49,887 bases of DNA, taken from an uncultured Bacteroidales bacterium (lineage in GTDB: Bacteria > Bacteroidota > Bacteroidia > Bacteroidales > Tenuifilaceae). A program made the translations under genes and the position numbers. Below the pieces are notes generated by a model. It searched no databases. It saw nothing but the letters and a program-made list of their open reading frames with translations, and had not been told where the DNA came from. Location: positions 1 through 49,887 of the forward strand of contig CALBBQ010000003.1 in NCBI GenBank assembly GCA_937926785.1, written 5' to 3'. Every line of letters begins with the position of its first letter. Positions within the stretch are counted from its first letter, which is position 1. Shown in pieces: positions 8,345-16,744 of this stretch.

Positions 8345-9074
8345 AACCATCAGCATAAGGGTAATCATCATCACCGCAATCCTTTGCAAAACTTTTGTAT
8401 CGGTTTCGCAAGAACACAGAATGCTTTGGACTGGAGCTGAGTTTGATGCCCCGCTTTCCAAAAAGCTACAGGTAACCCTCTCGCCTGAGGTAAGGTTTAC
8501 AGACCAAAGTCAGAAAATAGACGATATCTTGTTCGAAGCCAATGCCCGAATCCGATGGCTTAAGCTATTCCAAACCGAATTCTCGTACCGCTTTTCAAGA
8601 TCATACGACGACCCCGGACAGTATTTTAACGGGAACAGGCTTAGCGCTGGTCTCAGATCGGCACTGGATATTGGCAGATTTAGGTTTCGCAACCGGCTTC
8701 AGTACATGCACTCACTCACAAACAAGCACAGCTTTGGTTACTCAATAGAAACCCGACGCCACATCAGGGAGGGATTGAAAATCTCTTACAACATCAGGAA
8801 ATCAAAGCTAGAACCATTCGTTCAGGCAGAAATATACTACGATTTATCGCCCGATCGGAACCATGAATTTTCCAGAATCAGATACCGTGCCGGGCTTGAA
8901 CTACCCGTAAGTAAACGTTCCGCCTTCGAAATCTTTTTTCAGCTGCAGGATAAGTTGAACACCAAAAATCCGTTACGAACTTACGCGCTTGGGATGTATT
9001 ACTCTTTCACCTTACCGCGGCCAAAACCCAGAATCCAGGAGCAATCCTTTTTAAACGATTCTAACCCTGAATAA
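8325..9074 (+). CDS. DUF2490 outer-membrane beta-barrel-like protein
   Basis: A 249-residue secreted protein. The start is the ATG at 8325, overlapping the previous gene by 20 bases; the frame also runs back to a TTG at 8283, which is less likely. A signal peptide (ITAILCKTFVSVSQ) is followed by alternating aromatic/hydrophobic strands: LQVTLSPEVRFTDQS, FQTEFSYRFSRSYDD, RFRFRNRLQYMHSL and EPFVQAEIYYDLSPD. This is the pattern of DUF2490 barrels, which are common and uncharacterised in Bacteroidota. The overlap suggests co-expression with the CotH protein. The function is unknown. Confidence 0.75.
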   Translation: MSGFQNKTISIRVIIITAILCKTFVSVSQEHRMLWTGAEFDAPLSKKLQVTLSPEVRFTDQSQKIDDILFEANARIRWLKLFQTEFSYRFSRSYDDPGQYFNGNRLSAGLRSALDIGRFRFRNRLQYMHSLTNKHSFGYSIETRRHIREGLKISYNIRKSKLEPFVQAEIYYDLSPDRNHEFSRIRYRAGLELPVSKRSAFEIFFQLQDKLNTKNPLRTYALGMYYSFTLPRPKPRIQEQSFLNDSNPE

Positions 9075-9087
9075 TCGGTAAAAGTAT

Positions 9088-9095
9088 TACCTTTG
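9088..9095 (+). promoter_or_regulatory. -7 element candidate for the ABC-F gene
   Basis: TACCTTTG lies 23 bases before the ATG at 9119 and sits in the same 11-base context (TTACCTTTGCC) as the CotH promoter at 6007-6017. No clear TTG is seen at the expected upstream distance, so the -33 part is weak. Confidence 0.4.
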
Positions 9096-9118
9096 CCCCG
9101 TTTTATTGCTCATTTATA

Positions 9119-11098
9119 ATGATTTCAGCAAGTAACCTAATACTTAGCTTCGGTGGGTTCGACCTTTTCAGGGGCATCAGCTTTCAGCTAAACGATAGCG
9201 AGCATGTAGGGTTGGTTGGAAAAAACGGAGCCGGGAAAACTACTCTTTTGAAGCTGATTGCCGGCGAAATTAAACCCACAGGGGGGAGCATTTCCCTGCC
9301 AAATGACATCAGGCTGGGATACCTGCCCCAGCAGATGAAGCTTGCATCGGGCAAAAGTGTCATCGACGAAACCCGAAAGGCGTTTGCCGAAACCATCAAA
9401 ATAAAAAAGGACATTGAACGCATTGAGTTGGAGTTAGCCAATCGAACCGACTACGAAAGCAAGGATTACCTGGAACTGATTAATAAGCTAACAGAGCTCA
9501 ACGACCACTTCTCCATACTTGAAGGCGAAACTGCCGATGCTCGCGCCGAGCAAACATTACTTGGGTTAGGTTTCAAGCGTAGCGATTTCACCCGGCAAAC
9601 TACGGAGTTCAGCGGGGGGTGGCGAATGCGAATAGAACTAGCAAAAATACTTCTTCAAAACCCACAGGTACTGCTACTCGACGAGCCCACTAACCATCTG
9701 GATATTGAGTCAATCCAGTGGCTGGAAGAGTACCTGAAGAGCTTTTCCGGAGCACTTATACTCATTTCGCATGACCGTGCCTTTTTGGACAATGTTACTG
9801 AACGTACATTGGAGATATCCCTTGGAAATATCTACGATTACAGGGTTCCCTACTCGAAATATGTTGAGCTCCGGCTTGAACGGCGCGAACAGCAGCTAGC
9901 TGCCTACCGCAACCAGCAAAAGGTAATTGAAGATACCCAGGATTTCATTGAGCGGTTTCGCTACAAGGCCACCAAAGCCGTGCAGGTTCAGTCCAGAATT
10001 AAAATGCTGGAACGTATGGAACTCATCGAGGTTGACGAGGAGGATAACACTACGCTTAACATCCGTTTTCCGGAAGCACCCCGTTCCGGCGATATCGTGG
10101 TTGAAGCCAGAGATGTGTCCAAAAGCTATGATGGTAAGATGGTATTTGCCAATGTAACATTTACCATAGAACGTGGCCAAAAGGTTGCCTTTGTGGGACG
10201 AAATGGCGAAGGTAAAACTACCATGAGCCGAATAATTGCAGGCGAAATAGATTTTGAGGGACAGCTAAAGATTGGTCACAATGTTAGTATCGGTTACTTT
10301 GCCCAAAACCAGGACGAGCTTCTTGATGGATCGCTAACGGTTCTTGAAACCATCGATCGAGTTGCAGTGGGCGATATCCGCACACGAATGCGCGATATTC
10401 TGGGAGCGTTCCTGTTCCGCGGCGAAGACGTGGACAAACGCGTAAGCGTGCTTTCCGGTGGCGAGCGCAACCGCCTGGCCATGGCCAAGCTGATGCTTCA
10501 ACCCTACAACCTGCTCGTTCTGGACGAACCCACCAACCACCTCGATATGCGTTCCAAAGATGTGCTCAAGAACGCCCTGCTGGCTTATAATGGGACGGTA
10601 ATAGTGGTTTCGCACGATCGCGATTTCCTGGACGGGCTGGTGGATAAAATTTACGAATTCTCTGACGGTGTGGTAAAAGAGCATATTGGCGGAATTTACG
10701 ACTTTCTGCGCAAAAAAAAGATGAGTAGTTTTAAAGAACTCGAGCGCCAAAAGGAAGAGCTAAAAGAAAATAAAACCGGCGAGGCCACATCGGACCAAAA
10801 AAAGTTTTGGGAAGAAAGAAAAGAGCTGGACAAGCTGATTCGAAAAGCTGAATCGCAAGCCGAAAGGATTGAGCAGGAAATTAACAAAGCCGAACAGGCA
10901 ATCAGGGAGTTTGATGCCAAACTGACCGATCCTGCGGCTCATGGAATCGATCTGTCCGATAAAGCATACTTTCAGAAATATGAAGGGTTAAAGAATGAAC
11001 TTGCCAGTTTACTAAACCAATGGGAGCAAGCGCTTGCTCAAGTTGAGGAGCTAAAGAACAAACGTAACAACCAAAAATTCAACAATGGAAAAAAATGA
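9119..11098 (+). CDS. ABC-F family ribosome-associated ATPase
   Basis: A 659-residue soluble protein with two ABC domains and no membrane segments. Domain 1 has GKNGAGKTT, FSGGWRMR and LLLDEPTNHLD. Domain 2 has GRNGEGKTT, LSGGERNR and LVLDEPTNHLD. Between them lies the basic linker (about residues 240-300) that in ABC-F proteins reaches into the ribosome. The C-terminal 100 residues form a charged coiled coil as in Uup and YdiF. Members act on stalled ribosomes or in ribosome assembly; some confer antibiotic resistance. This one looks like the housekeeping Uup/YdiF type. It overlaps the following rlmB by 14 bases, and that partner is also a ribosome gene. Confidence 0.9.
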   Translation: MISASNLILSFGGFDLFRGISFQLNDSEHVGLVGKNGAGKTTLLKLIAGEIKPTGGSISLPNDIRLGYLPQQMKLASGKSVIDETRKAFAETIKIKKDIERIELELANRTDYESKDYLELINKLTELNDHFSILEGETADARAEQTLLGLGFKRSDFTRQTTEFSGGWRMRIELAKILLQNPQVLLLDEPTNHLDIESIQWLEEYLKSFSGALILISHDRAFLDNVTERTLEISLGNIYDYRVPYSKYVELRLERREQQLAAYRNQQKVIEDTQDFIERFRYKATKAVQVQSRIKMLERMELIEVDEEDNTTLNIRFPEAPRSGDIVVEARDVSKSYDGKMVFANVTFTIERGQKVAFVGRNGEGKTTMSRIIAGEIDFEGQLKIGHNVSIGYFAQNQDELLDGSLTVLETIDRVAVGDIRTRMRDILGAFLFRGEDVDKRVSVLSGGERNRLAMAKLMLQPYNLLVLDEPTNHLDMRSKDVLKNALLAYNGTVIVVSHDRDFLDGLVDKIYEFSDGVVKEHIGGIYDFLRKKKMSSFKELERQKEELKENKTGEATSDQKKFWEERKELDKLIRKAESQAERIEQEINKAEQAIREFDAKLTDPAAHGIDLSDKAYFQKYEGLKNELASLLNQWEQALAQVEELKNKRNNQKFNNGKK

Positions 11099-11825
11099 GA
11101 GCGTCATATTCGGATTAAGGCCTGTACTAGAGGCAGCCAATGCCGGTGCGAAAATCAGCAAGGTGATGATACGGCAAGGGCTAACCGGCAATCTTGCTTC
11201 AGAGCTGCTAGGAACTCTAAAACACCTCAACATACCTTTTCAGTTCCTGCCCAACGAAGCATTCGGCAAGTATAAAGACAAAAACCACCAAGGAGTTGTG
11301 GCATTTATATCTGCCGTGGGTTTTCAGAAAATTGAGGAGCTGCTGCCAGAAATTTTCAAGCGAAAAATCCATCCGCTCATTCTTATTCTAGACCGGATTA
11401 CTGACGTTCGGAACTTTGGAGCCATCGTCCGCACTGCCGATTGTGCCGGAGTCGATGCTATAGTTGTTCCTGCCAAAGGTGCTGCACATATTGGCAGCGA
11501 TGCCATAAAAACATCGGCAGGCGCACTCTATAACATACCCGTTTGCAGGGTAGGAAGCCTAAAGATGCTTTGCTACGAGCTTCGCGATAACGGGTTCAGA
11601 ATCATTTCGGCAAGCGAAAAGGGATCAAAACTACTGTATGATGCCGACCTAACCGGCCCCCTGGCAATTGTTATGGGCGCGGAGGATACAGGCATCCATC
11701 CCGATGTGCTGAAGCTATCGAACGAAGTGGTTAGGATACCCCTTCAGGGTAAGATTGAATCGCTGAATGTTTCAGTGGCAACAGGGGTAATTCTTTACGA
11801 GGCAGTGCGTCAGCGCAACTTATAA
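11085..11825 (+). CDS. rlmB: 23S rRNA 2'-O-methyltransferase, RlmB-type (SpoU/TrmH family)
   Basis: A 246-residue SPOUT methyltransferase. The N-terminal L30e-like substrate domain begins VIFGLRPVLEAANAG. The catalytic domain carries the three family motifs: ILDRITDVRNFGAIVRTAD, VMGAEDTGIHP and IPLQGKIESLNVSVATG. The family methylates the ribose of a guanosine (G2251 in E. coli) in the 23S rRNA peptidyl-transferase region. It starts within the end of the ABC-F gene and overlaps the stop of the convergent patatin gene by 6 bases. TrmH-type tRNA specificity cannot be fully excluded, but the N-terminal domain favours RlmB. Confidence 0.88.
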   Translation: MEKNESVIFGLRPVLEAANAGAKISKVMIRQGLTGNLASELLGTLKHLNIPFQFLPNEAFGKYKDKNHQGVVAFISAVGFQKIEELLPEIFKRKIHPLILILDRITDVRNFGAIVRTADCAGVDAIVVPAKGAAHIGSDAIKTSAGALYNIPVCRVGSLKMLCYELRDNGFRIISASEKGSKLLYDADLTGPLAIVMGAEDTGIHPDVLKLSNEVVRIPLQGKIESLNVSVATGVILYEAVRQRNL

Positions 11826-12737
11826 TCCATTCTCGTCCATCGCCTTTGCACACTGCTTTCGGCCATACTCTATAAGCTCTGCTGCTCGGTAAAACTCGAA
11901 TACTGTGGCTGAATTCTTTGATATTGATACTAAAACATCGGGTGGAGTTACCTTGAGGGCGTACTGTGTAAGCTGCGACTGCATGAGCTGTACCGACCGC
12001 ATGGCTAAGTCAAAGTAACCAATGCTTTTGGGCTTTAGCTGTTTAATCTCCTTTTCTTTCTGATTGTAATGACCAAAAAGCTTATCCCACTTTGCCAACA
12101 TCTGCTCAATTTTGGGATTCTCTGCCATCCAGCCCTTTTTGTTGTTTTTGGGCGATTGATCATTATACGGTATCAAGGCATTCAGGTCAACGGCTAACAG
12201 AATGTCACCGGGTTTCCTTTCAACAAACTCGAGGGGTAAAGGTGAAAGCACCCCACCATCAACCAAAAGTGTGTTGTTGTAGGGTTGTGGAGTAAAAACG
12301 CTAGGAATAGAGATAGACGCCCTGATTGCAATTTGCAGGTTCCCGGATTTGAAAACCACCAGCTCATTGTTGATGATATCGACCGCTACTGCAGTGAAAG
12401 GAATAGGTAAATCCTCGATGTTAACATCGGGAATCATATTCATTTCCTGCATCCGCTCGAATACTTTCTGTCCCTTAACTATTCCTTTGCTTGATATTGT
12501 GAAATCTATAAGATTAAGAATATCAAGCTTATCAAGTGATAGTATCCACTTTTTATACTCTTCCAGCTTGTTAGTGGCAAGTAAACCACCAATCATAGCA
12601 CCCATTGATGAGCCGGAGATCGAAGAAATCTTGTATCCTCTCCGGAACAACTCTTCTATAACGCCGATATGCGCCAACCCCCTTGCACCCCCGCTACCCA
12701 AAACCAGTGCTACCGAGTTAGATCTATTCTTTAGCAT
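11820..12737 (-). CDS. Patatin-like phospholipase
   Basis: A 305-residue patatin-domain protein without a signal peptide. It shows the oxyanion-hole motif LGSGGARG (residues 13-20), the nucleophile elbow GSSMG (Ser44) and the catalytic aspartate in VDGG (Asp160), together a complete Ser-Asp dyad. It resembles the bacterial RssA/YlbK group of cytoplasmic lipases rather than the secreted patatin-barrel fusions. It starts 6 bases after the deaminase gene, so the two are probably co-transcribed. Its stop overlaps rlmB. The physiological lipid is unknown. Confidence 0.88.
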   Translation of the reverse strand: MLKNRSNSVALVLGSGGARGLAHIGVIEELFRRGYKISSISGSSMGAMIGGLLATNKLEEYKKWILSLDKLDILNLIDFTISSKGIVKGQKVFERMQEMNMIPDVNIEDLPIPFTAVAVDIINNELVVFKSGNLQIAIRASISIPSVFTPQPYNNTLLVDGGVLSPLPLEFVERKPGDILLAVDLNALIPYNDQSPKNNKKGWMAENPKIEQMLAKWDKLFGHYNQKEKEIKQLKPKSIGYFDLAMRSVQLMQSQLTQYALKVTPPDVLVSISKNSATVFEFYRAAELIEYGRKQCAKAMDENGL

Positions 12738-12743
12738 CGTTAA

Positions 12744-13217
12744 TTAGTACTTGATTTTATTCTCCTTCCGATCCCACTCCCTGAAAGGAACCACTCCCTT
12801 CTCTGGACTAACGTGGATAAAGGGTATCCTACGTTGGTCAAACGAAAGGTTTACCTCATTGTATATAAAACTATCGTCGAACCCGTGATAGGAAGCCATG
12901 TGCCTGTTGGCGGAGTAGTATACCCTATCAAGCCTGGCCCAGTAAATTGCCCCAAAACACATTGGACAGGGCTCGCAGGAGGTATAGAGAACACAACCAT
13001 TAAGTTGAAAGGTGTTCAGATTTCTACAGGCGTCGCGGATAGCAATAACTTCGGCATGAGCAGTAGGATCGTTGGTTGAGGTAACATGGTTATTCCCTCG
13101 TCCTACAATTTTGCCATCCTTAACCACTATTGCTCCAAAAGGGCCACCCTGGCCTGATAAAACACCATCAATGGCCAACTTAATGGCCTCATCCATAAAT
13201 ATTTCGTGCTCGTTCAT
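12744..13217 (-). CDS. guaD: Guanine deaminase (CDA-fold nucleoside/nucleobase deaminase)
   Basis: 157 residues from the ATG at 13215-13217; the frame extends upstream without another likely start. The zinc site is complete: TAHAE supplies His and the proton-shuttling Glu, and CEPCPMC supplies the two Cys. TadA tRNA deaminases share these, but GGPFGAIVVKDG and especially GFDDSFIYNEV match B. subtilis guanine deaminase, which is almost the same length. It converts guanine to xanthine in purine salvage. The purine genes guaB and purA are elsewhere in this window. Confidence 0.8.
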   Translation of the reverse strand: MNEHEIFMDEAIKLAIDGVLSGQGGPFGAIVVKDGKIVGRGNNHVTSTNDPTAHAEVIAIRDACRNLNTFQLNGCVLYTSCEPCPMCFGAIYWARLDRVYYSANRHMASYHGFDDSFIYNEVNLSFDQRRIPFIHVSPEKGVVPFREWDRKENKIKY

Positions 13218-13376
13218 AGCTGTTCTATTACCTCTTAAATTTAGCAATAAATACAAATGGAAACAACTTAAACAAGGGTTTGGGAAAACTTACTGCGGGT
13301 TAAGCAATGCAAAGAAATACTTACACCATGTTTAGTATGCCCGCAGGTTAAATCGATTATCATTTTTTTAACAGAG

Positions 13377-13406
13377 GAGAAGCGAAACTCTTCAGTTTCG
13401 CTTCTC
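13377..13406 (-). terminator. Hairpin after the MscS-type gene
   Basis: A perfect 13-bp inverted repeat (13377-13389 with 13394-13406, loop CTTC) begins 10 bases beyond the stop of the channel gene. No uninterrupted T run follows directly on the minus strand, so it may stabilise the 3' end rather than terminate by itself. Confidence 0.55.
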
Positions 13407-13415
13407 TTGCATTAA

Positions 13416-14687
13416 CTAATTTCCCTTGGCTATCGCCCTGATATCGTCGCTCGACATACGCTGAAAAACCTTTAAGTCAAATACAGGCAAGGCGGCCATG
13501 ATATGGTCAATAATTTCTGATTGGATTATCTCAAACTGAACAAAAGATTTCTCCCTGAGGAAACAGTAAATCTCCATGGGGATACCATACTCCACCGGCT
13601 GCTTAAGCCTTACCACCATTGTTAACTGCTGGTTCACTTTAGGGTGCTGGTTTAAGTATTCCTGTACATAGTGCCTGAAAAGGTTCAGGTTTGTTTGCAC
13701 GCCGGCATTCATTAGCTTAATGGGATCCTGATCATCAAGTTCGGTTAAATCGATAGCCTTAATGTGATCGGTAAGTAATTTCAGTCCGGAAAGTTTATGA
13801 ACCAGCTCTCGGTTGCAAAACCTCACTGTTTTGGAATCGATAATAATCGATTTCATCATCCGCCTGCCCGACGACTCCTCCATGCCACGCCAGTTCTTAA
13901 AACTCTCGTTAATCAAGGCAAATGGGGGAACTGTGGTAATGGTATTATCAAAGTTTTGAACCTTAACGGTGGTAAGAGTAATATCGACCACGGTACCATC
14001 GAGATTACGACCCGGCATTTCAATCCAATCGCCCAGTTTAAGCATTTCGTTAGCCGAAAGCTGAATGGATGCCACTAAACCCGTTATCACGTCTTTGAAA
14101 ACCAACATTAGCACAGCGGTTGATGCACCCAACCCTAAAAGAATGGTACCAGGATTCTTATTGATGATTATTCCGATAATCATGATACCTGCAAAGATGT
14201 ACAGAATGATTTTCACCACCTGCAGGTATCCCTTAATGGGTCTGCTCTTGGCGTAGGGAAGTTCCTGGTAAATCTCATTGACAGTGTCCAGGAAACTGTT
14301 GAAAACGCTAAGGGCAACAAAAATCATGTAAATCTTTGTGAGTGCCTGGAGGAATATGGTTACCCTGGGTGAGTAATCGTAAAGGGCAATACCAAGCGTC
14401 AGGTAAATCACAATAGCTGGGGCAAAATGGGCTAACCGATGAAAGAACTTCTTTTCAACCAGCACATCATCCCATTCTGTTTTAGTTCGCTTGGCTACGC
14501 GGGTCATGGCTGTCAGGAAGATTCTTTTGGCAAGGTAGTTGGCTACAATTGCCAGGATAAAAATCACTCCCAACGAAATGGCTACCTTAAAGAATTGAGC
14601 CAATGATTCGTTAACGCCCTGGCTTAGCAACCAGTTTTCCAGGTCTTCGAGGAATGCATACTTCCGCATGACTTCAATTTCTTGCAT
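13416..14687 (-). CDS. Mechanosensitive ion channel, MscS superfamily (YbdG-like)
   Basis: 423 residues. Five hydrophobic segments occupy about residues 30-215, followed by the MscS pore-lining and beta domain (GASTAVLMLVFKDVITGLVAS, GDWIEMPGRNLDGTVVDI) and a cytoplasmic C-terminal domain. The sequence TTVPPFALINESFKNWRGM and the length match the YbdG/MscM branch of the superfamily. These channels release solutes on membrane tension. The start could also be the Met at residue 7. The gene is flanked by a hairpin and stands alone. The family is certain, the gating properties are not. Confidence 0.9.
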   Translation of the reverse strand: MQEIEVMRKYAFLEDLENWLLSQGVNESLAQFFKVAISLGVIFILAIVANYLAKRIFLTAMTRVAKRTKTEWDDVLVEKKFFHRLAHFAPAIVIYLTLGIALYDYSPRVTIFLQALTKIYMIFVALSVFNSFLDTVNEIYQELPYAKSRPIKGYLQVVKIILYIFAGIMIIGIIINKNPGTILLGLGASTAVLMLVFKDVITGLVASIQLSANEMLKLGDWIEMPGRNLDGTVVDITLTTVKVQNFDNTITTVPPFALINESFKNWRGMEESSGRRMMKSIIIDSKTVRFCNRELVHKLSGLKLLTDHIKAIDLTELDDQDPIKLMNAGVQTNLNLFRHYVQEYLNQHPKVNQQLTMVVRLKQPVEYGIPMEIYCFLREKSFVQFEIIQSEIIDHIMAALPVFDLKVFQRMSSDDIRAIAKGN

Positions 14688-14730
14688 ATTTCACTGAGAA
14701 TTTTACTAAAAGTATTACCGAACAAATAAG

Positions 14731-15096
14731 TTAGAATGGCAAACCATCATCAACAGCGGGCTCCGAGGGAGGTAAAATACTTTCATCAAATGAGGGAAGG
14801 GCCGGGGCATCGCTCTGCTTAACATTTGATGTAAGGCGTTCAACACGCCAAGCCCGAACATCGGTGTACCATCGGCCATTGAATTCGCGCGATTCAATGT
14901 TAATGGAGACCTTGATGGTTTCGCCTGGCTGAATAGGATCTAACTCCTTAACCTTATCGCCCCATAGCGAAATACATACCTTACGGGGGTATTGCTCCTG
15001 GGTTTCGAGTATGAACTCCTGCTTGACCCATGCTCCGTTTTTCCCCTCGCCGGTTTGCTTATCAAGCTTTTTTATCAACTTACCCTGAACTTCCAT
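14731..15096 (-). CDS. DUF3127 OB-fold protein with an SSB-like acidic C-terminal tip
   Basis: A 121-residue protein of the DUF3127 family, found mainly in Bacteroidota. Residues 1-85 have the strand pattern of an OB fold (EVQGKLIKKLDKQTGEG, KQEFILETQEQYPRKVCISL, GETIKVSINIESREFNGRW). A low-complexity acidic/proline tail follows and ends DDGLPF. That ending closely resembles the DDDIPF tip of single-stranded DNA-binding protein SSB, which recruits repair proteins. A role in nucleic-acid binding is inferred from this resemblance only. It is followed on the minus strand by the channel gene after 43 bases. Confidence 0.85.
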   Translation of the reverse strand: MEVQGKLIKKLDKQTGEGKNGAWVKQEFILETQEQYPRKVCISLWGDKVKELDPIQPGETIKVSINIESREFNGRWYTDVRAWRVERLTSNVKQSDAPALPSFDESILPPSEPAVDDGLPF

Positions 15097-15107
15097 AATT
15101 GCAAGCT

Positions 15108-15137
15108 AAAAAAAGCCGGATGAGAAGTCACCCGGCT
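15108..15137 (-). terminator. Intrinsic terminator after the FKBP gene
   Basis: The stem AGCCGG (15114-15119) pairs with CCGGCT (15132-15137) and continues TGA/TCA after one mismatch, loop GAAG. Read on the minus strand it is followed by a run of T (A run at 15108-15113). It begins 12 bases after the stop at 15149. Confidence 0.75.
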
Positions 15138-15148
15138 CATATTCGTCA

Positions 15149-15889
15149 TTATTTCCCTTTTTTCTTAACGGGTTCGTCCTTTGCTGCCTGTTCCTTAACT
15201 ATATCGAGCAGCTCAACCTCAAAAATCAGAGCCTGGTTAGGGCCAATTGGGCCACCGGGCCGAACACGCTCACCGTAGGCCAGGTTGCTGGGTATGTAAA
15301 GAATAAACTTTGAACCCACCTTCATCTTTTGCAAACCAATGGTCCAACCGGGAATCACCTGATTTAGCTTGAACTGTGCAGGTTCTCCCCTGTCGTATGA
15401 AGAATCGAACTGAGTGCCATCGATAAGAGTACCCTTGTAATGTACCTTTACTACATCTTCGGCCGTAGGCATGGGGCCCGTTCCTTCGGTAATTATTTTG
15501 TACTGTAAGCCTGTTGAATCGACCACAACGCCTTCCTTGGTTTTATTTTCATCAAGAAATTTATTGCTTGCTTCAAGGTTTTCCTTGGCTACGCGCATTT
15601 CACGACGATTAAAATAATCCTGAATGTATTTCATGGCTTCCTCATCGTTCATCTTAATCTTTGATGAGTCTCCATGGTAAACATCCTGAATGGCGCGAGC
15701 CATGGCCTTGTAGTTAACCTCATCGAGTTTGGCATTCTTAAAACTGCTTGCCACGTTCACACCCAGTGCGTAGCTTAAGCTGTCGGTTTCAGTTTTTAGG
15801 ATAACCTTACCTACCTTCTTATTTGAGTCCTGGCACGAGATGATAACAGGTAATGCGAGAACAGCAATGAAAAATCTTTTAAACTTCAT
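15149..15889 (-). CDS. FKBP-type peptidyl-prolyl isomerase lipoprotein
   Basis: A 246-residue exported lipoprotein with lipobox IISC (Cys19). A helical dimerisation-type domain spans about residues 30-120 (TDSLSYALGVNVASSFKNA), as in FkpA and Mip. A C-terminal FKBP domain covers residues 130-235, with VKVHYKGTLIDGTQFDSSYD, VIPGWTIGLQKMKVGSK and FEVELLDI. The active-site aromatic and aspartate positions look intact. It should catalyse proline cis-trans isomerisation in the periplasm and assist folding. It ends in a KKKGK tail. It appears to be a single-gene unit with its own terminator. Confidence 0.92.
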   Translation of the reverse strand: MKFKRFFIAVLALPVIISCQDSNKKVGKVILKTETDSLSYALGVNVASSFKNAKLDEVNYKAMARAIQDVYHGDSSKIKMNDEEAMKYIQDYFNRREMRVAKENLEASNKFLDENKTKEGVVVDSTGLQYKIITEGTGPMPTAEDVVKVHYKGTLIDGTQFDSSYDRGEPAQFKLNQVIPGWTIGLQKMKVGSKFILYIPSNLAYGERVRPGGPIGPNQALIFEVELLDIVKEQAAKDEPVKKKGK

Positions 15890-15998
15890 GGTGATATTGA
15901 TTTAGATTAGTTTACGTAACATAAATTTCATGCGAAGATACTACACTTTTTCAGATTGATATAAAACTGTTAACTTTTTTTGTAATTGGCAAGCCGGT

Positions 15999-16667
15999 TC
16001 ATGGTTTTATAGCCCTGAGCATGTGCCGTTTTCCGGGAGGGCCTGGAAGCCTTTCAACCAGGTAACCAGCTTTTCTTAGGTTACTCTTAACCAAACCTTT
16101 AACTGAATAGGTAACTAAAGCTCCATTGGAAACTGTGCACTCGTAAAGTTTTCGGAAACATTCTATACTCCACATTTCGGGTTGGTCATCGGGAGCAAAA
16201 GCATCAAAGTAGATTAGGTCAAACTCGCTGTTGGTCTCCCAGGTTAGAAAGTTGCTGGTTTCTTTTCGCAAGCTCATAAACTCATTTACTTCAAAATCAG
16301 TCCCTTCTTCGGATTCTACAATTGCTCTCCAATAATTGTAGGTTGTTCCATCAAGTAAATCATCAAACCCAAGTTTGTAAAGGACTTCGAGGGGCGGAGG
16401 GTACAGGTCTATGCCTAAATAGCTGATAGCAACACCAAATTCCTGCGCTGCCTTTGCGGTTAGAGCTGCATTTAAACATGTCCCCAGGCCAACTTCAAGA
16501 ACCGATATTCTTTTCTTGATCCTGGCAATATGATGTAAGCCTGCGGCTATAAAAATATGCTTGGATTCTGTTAAGGCTCCTTTTACTGAATGGTAGTGAG
16601 CATTAAAACGTTCAGAAAAGAGCGTTGAACTACCATCGGCTGTGGGAACCACTTTTAAGTAAGCCAT
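15999..16667 (-). CDS. mnmD: tRNA 5-methylaminomethyl-2-thiouridine methyltransferase (MnmD)
   Basis: 222 residues, corresponding to the stand-alone methyltransferase half of MnmC (DUF752). The SAM-binding motif is LEVGLGTCLNAA; YFDAFAPDDQPEMW and PGPPGKRHMLRA are the family signatures. It completes mnm5s2U at tRNA wobble position 34. In E. coli this domain is fused to an FAD oxidase (MnmC2), which is absent here, as in many Gram-positives and Bacteroidota. One deviation: the usual GFGTG..N reads GLGTCLN. The gene sits alone between two other minus-strand units. Confidence 0.88.
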   Translation of the reverse strand: MAYLKVVPTADGSSTLFSERFNAHYHSVKGALTESKHIFIAAGLHHIARIKKRISVLEVGLGTCLNAALTAKAAQEFGVAISYLGIDLYPPPLEVLYKLGFDDLLDGTTYNYWRAIVESEEGTDFEVNEFMSLRKETSNFLTWETNSEFDLIYFDAFAPDDQPEMWSIECFRKLYECTVSNGALVTYSVKGLVKSNLRKAGYLVERLPGPPGKRHMLRAIKP

Positions 16668-16694
16668 TGTGAAAAAATTTAGGTAAAATTAAAT

Positions 16695-16724
16695 AAAAAA
16701 GCCGCCATGTGTCCCATAGCGGCT
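16695..16724 (-). terminator. Intrinsic terminator after the redoxin gene
   Basis: AGCCGC (16700-16705) pairs with GCGGCT (16719-16724), extended by ATG/CAT after one mismatch. On the minus strand it is followed by a T run (A run at 16695-16700). It lies about 20 bases past the stop of the redoxin gene at 16745 and upstream of mnmD. Confidence 0.75.
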
Positions 16725-16744
16725 AAAAATTTAAACCAGACCAA

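Noticed and set aside
9119..11098. ABC-F protein as an antibiotic-resistance determinant
   Set aside because: It has the Uup/YdiF-like C-terminal coiled coil and sits with rlmB in a housekeeping context; nothing indicates acquisition.
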